A DNA stretch of 6,099 bases from Tissierellia bacterium (GTDB lineage: Bacteria; Bacillota_A; Clostridia; Tissierellales; Peptoniphilaceae). The DNA is taken from the NCBI GenBank assembly GCA_012728775.1, contig JAAYEN010000318.1, forward strand, positions 1-6,099, written 5' to 3'. Position numbers and translations under genes: made by a program. Every line of letters starts with the position of its first letter. The stretch's first letter is position 1. Below the pieces are notes generated by a model, which saw nothing but the letters and a program-made list of their open reading frames with translations, was not told where the DNA came from and did not search any database. Positions 4,859-6,099 of this stretch are shown here, in pieces.

Positions 4859-6099
4859 ATGTATCCTTACATTTCTATAACTCCTGAAGAAGAAAAAGAA
4901 ATGCTACAATCCTTGGGGATGTCCGATATTGGCCAATTATTTGAAGATATCCCTAAGGATTTAAGACTAAATAGAGATTTGGATTTACCTTTGGCAAAGA
5001 GCGAAATAGAAGTATTGAGTATTTTGAAGAAGTTGGCAGAAAAAAATTGCACTACTTCTGAACTAACTTGCTTTTTAGGTGCTGGAACGTATGACCATTA
5101 TATTCCGACTATAGTGGATGCGATAATTTCAAGAAGTGAGTATTATACTTCTTATACACCATACCAACCTGAAATTAGCCAAGGGACATTACAATATATA
5201 TTTGAATACCAAACTCTAATGTGTGAATTGACTGGAATGGATATTTCAAATGCTTCACTATACGATGGAGGCTCTGCCGTAGCTGAAGCTGCTTTAATGG
5301 CTCTTAATACTAATAGAAAAGAAGAAGTTTTGATTTCTAAAACTGTTAATCCATCATCTAGAAGAATACTAAAAACGTATGCTCATTTCCAAGGCTTAAA
5401 GGTTACAGAAATAGAAATGGAAGATGGAGTGACTTCTATTTCAGATTTAAAATCTAAACTTACTGACGAAGTGGGAGCGGTAATAGTTCAATCACCTAAT
5501 TTCTTCGGAATCTTGGAGGATTTGAAGGAAACTACAGAAATTGCTCATTCTGTTAAAAAATGTAGCATGATAGCTTCTGTAGATCCTATTTCTTTGGGCA
5601 TAATGAAAAAGCCATCTGAATATGACGTGGATATAGTAGTTGGTGAAAGCCAAAGCATGGGAATTCCAATGTCTTTTGGAGGACCTTATTTAGGATTTAT
5701 TACTGCTAAGAAAGAATATTTACGAAAAATGCCTGGAAGAATTGTAGGAGAAACTACTGATTTGGACGGAAAAAGATCTTATGTTTTAACCCTTACTGCA
5801 AGGGAGCAACATATTCGTCGTGAAAAGGCTACGTCTAATATTTGTTCTAACCAAGGACTTAATGTTTTAGTTGCTACCATTTACATGGTTACCATGGGCA
5901 AAAAAGGTTTAAGGGAAGTAGCTCTACAAAGCACCCAAAAAGCTCATTATCTTTATAGTAAGTTAATGGAAAGGGGAAAATTCCAACCAGTATTTGATAA
6001 ACCTTTCTTTAAAGAATTTCCAATTAAATTAAACAAAAATGTTGGAGAAGTAAACGAAAAGCTTATTGAAGAAGGAATTATCGGAGGATATGACCTTTC
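4859..6099 (+). CDS. gcvPA: Glycine dehydrogenase (decarboxylating) subunit 1, 3'-truncated by window edge
   Basis: N-terminal half of the split P-protein typical of Firmicutes. With GcvPB, which carries the PLP-binding lysine, it decarboxylates glycine and loads the aminomethyl group onto GcvH. The frame is open from the ATG at 4859 to the window end, giving 413 residues. Family members have about 440-450, so only the last few dozen residues are missing. Visible motifs are MYPYISITPEE at the start, FLGAGTYDHYIP (72-83), TPYQPEISQGTLQYIFEYQT (about 98-117), ELTGMDISNASLYDGGSA, SMGIPMSFGGPYLGF (around 272) and AREQHIRREKATSNICSNQ (around 315). The start fits: one nt after the gcvH stop, with AGGAGG 6 nt upstream. 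I translated it throughout and saw no frameshift or internal stop. gcvPB is expected next. Confidence 0.97.
   Translation, partial: MYPYISITPEEEKEMLQSLGMSDIGQLFEDIPKDLRLNRDLDLPLAKSEIEVLSILKKLAEKNCTTSELTCFLGAGTYDHYIPTIVDAIISRSEYYTSYTPYQPEISQGTLQYIFEYQTLMCELTGMDISNASLYDGGSAVAEAALMALNTNRKEEVLISKTVNPSSRRILKTYAHFQGLKVTEIEMEDGVTSISDLKSKLTDEVGAVIVQSPNFFGILEDLKETTEIAHSVKKCSMIASVDPISLGIMKKPSEYDVDIVVGESQSMGIPMSFGGPYLGFITAKKEYLRKMPGRIVGETTDLDGKRSYVLTLTAREQHIRREKATSNICSNQGLNVLVATIYMVTMGKKGLREVALQSTQKAHYLYSKLMERGKFQPVFDKPFFKEFPIKLNKNVGEVNEKLIEEGIIGGYDL

Noticed and set aside
5034..5050. Sigma-54 promoter-like sequence (TGGCA ... TTGC) inside gcvPA.
   Set aside because: The distance from GG (5035) to GC (5049) is 14 nt instead of the required 12, the site lies within a well-conserved coding region, and nothing downstream needs a new promoter.
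4356..5052. Minus-strand open frames at 4356-4580 and 4867-5052.
   Set aside because: They are antisense to conserved gcvT, gcvH and gcvPA sequence with no independent support.

Overview
This AT-rich window has strong AGGAGG-type ribosome binding sites, a split glycine decarboxylase P-protein and an NtrC-type regulator with clostridial features. That points to an anaerobic, amino-acid-fermenting low-GC Firmicute (Clostridia or Tissierellia type). The taxon is an inference; no marker gene fixes it.

Layout: (1) Positions 1-1639, plus strand: the 3' part of a sigma-54-dependent activator (sensor remnant, PAS, AAA+, Fis-type HTH), whose true start lies before the window. (2) Positions 1656-1687: a strong, probably bidirectional hairpin terminator separating it from the convergent minus-strand genes. 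(3) Positions 1696-3179, minus strand: a lipoate-protein ligase (lplA), followed 47 nt downstream by a small uncharacterised membrane protein with a C-terminal zinc ribbon. (4) Positions 3180-3351: a divergent intergenic region with a near-consensus sigma-A promoter for gcvT, a possible extended -10 promoter for lplA, and AT-rich palindromes. (5) Positions 3352-6099, plus strand: the glycine cleavage operon gcvT-gcvH-gcvPA, with gcvPA cut off by the window end. gcvPB very probably follows.

The genes fit together. GcvT, GcvH and GcvPA (with GcvPB and a lipoamide dehydrogenase, not seen here) interconvert glycine with CO2, ammonia and methylene-tetrahydrofolate. GcvH must carry lipoate on Lys65, and the divergently transcribed LplA can attach it. 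No glycine riboswitch is visible: the predicted gcvT leader is only about 44 nt.

This is mostly a metabolic core region, and I see no clear sign of a novel system. The points most worth a second look are the sigma-54 activator's cysteine cluster and its GAFTDA variant of the GAFTGA loop, the TTG start of gcvT behind an out-of-frame ATG, the non-standard motifs in LplA, and the uncharacterised zinc-ribbon membrane protein next to it.
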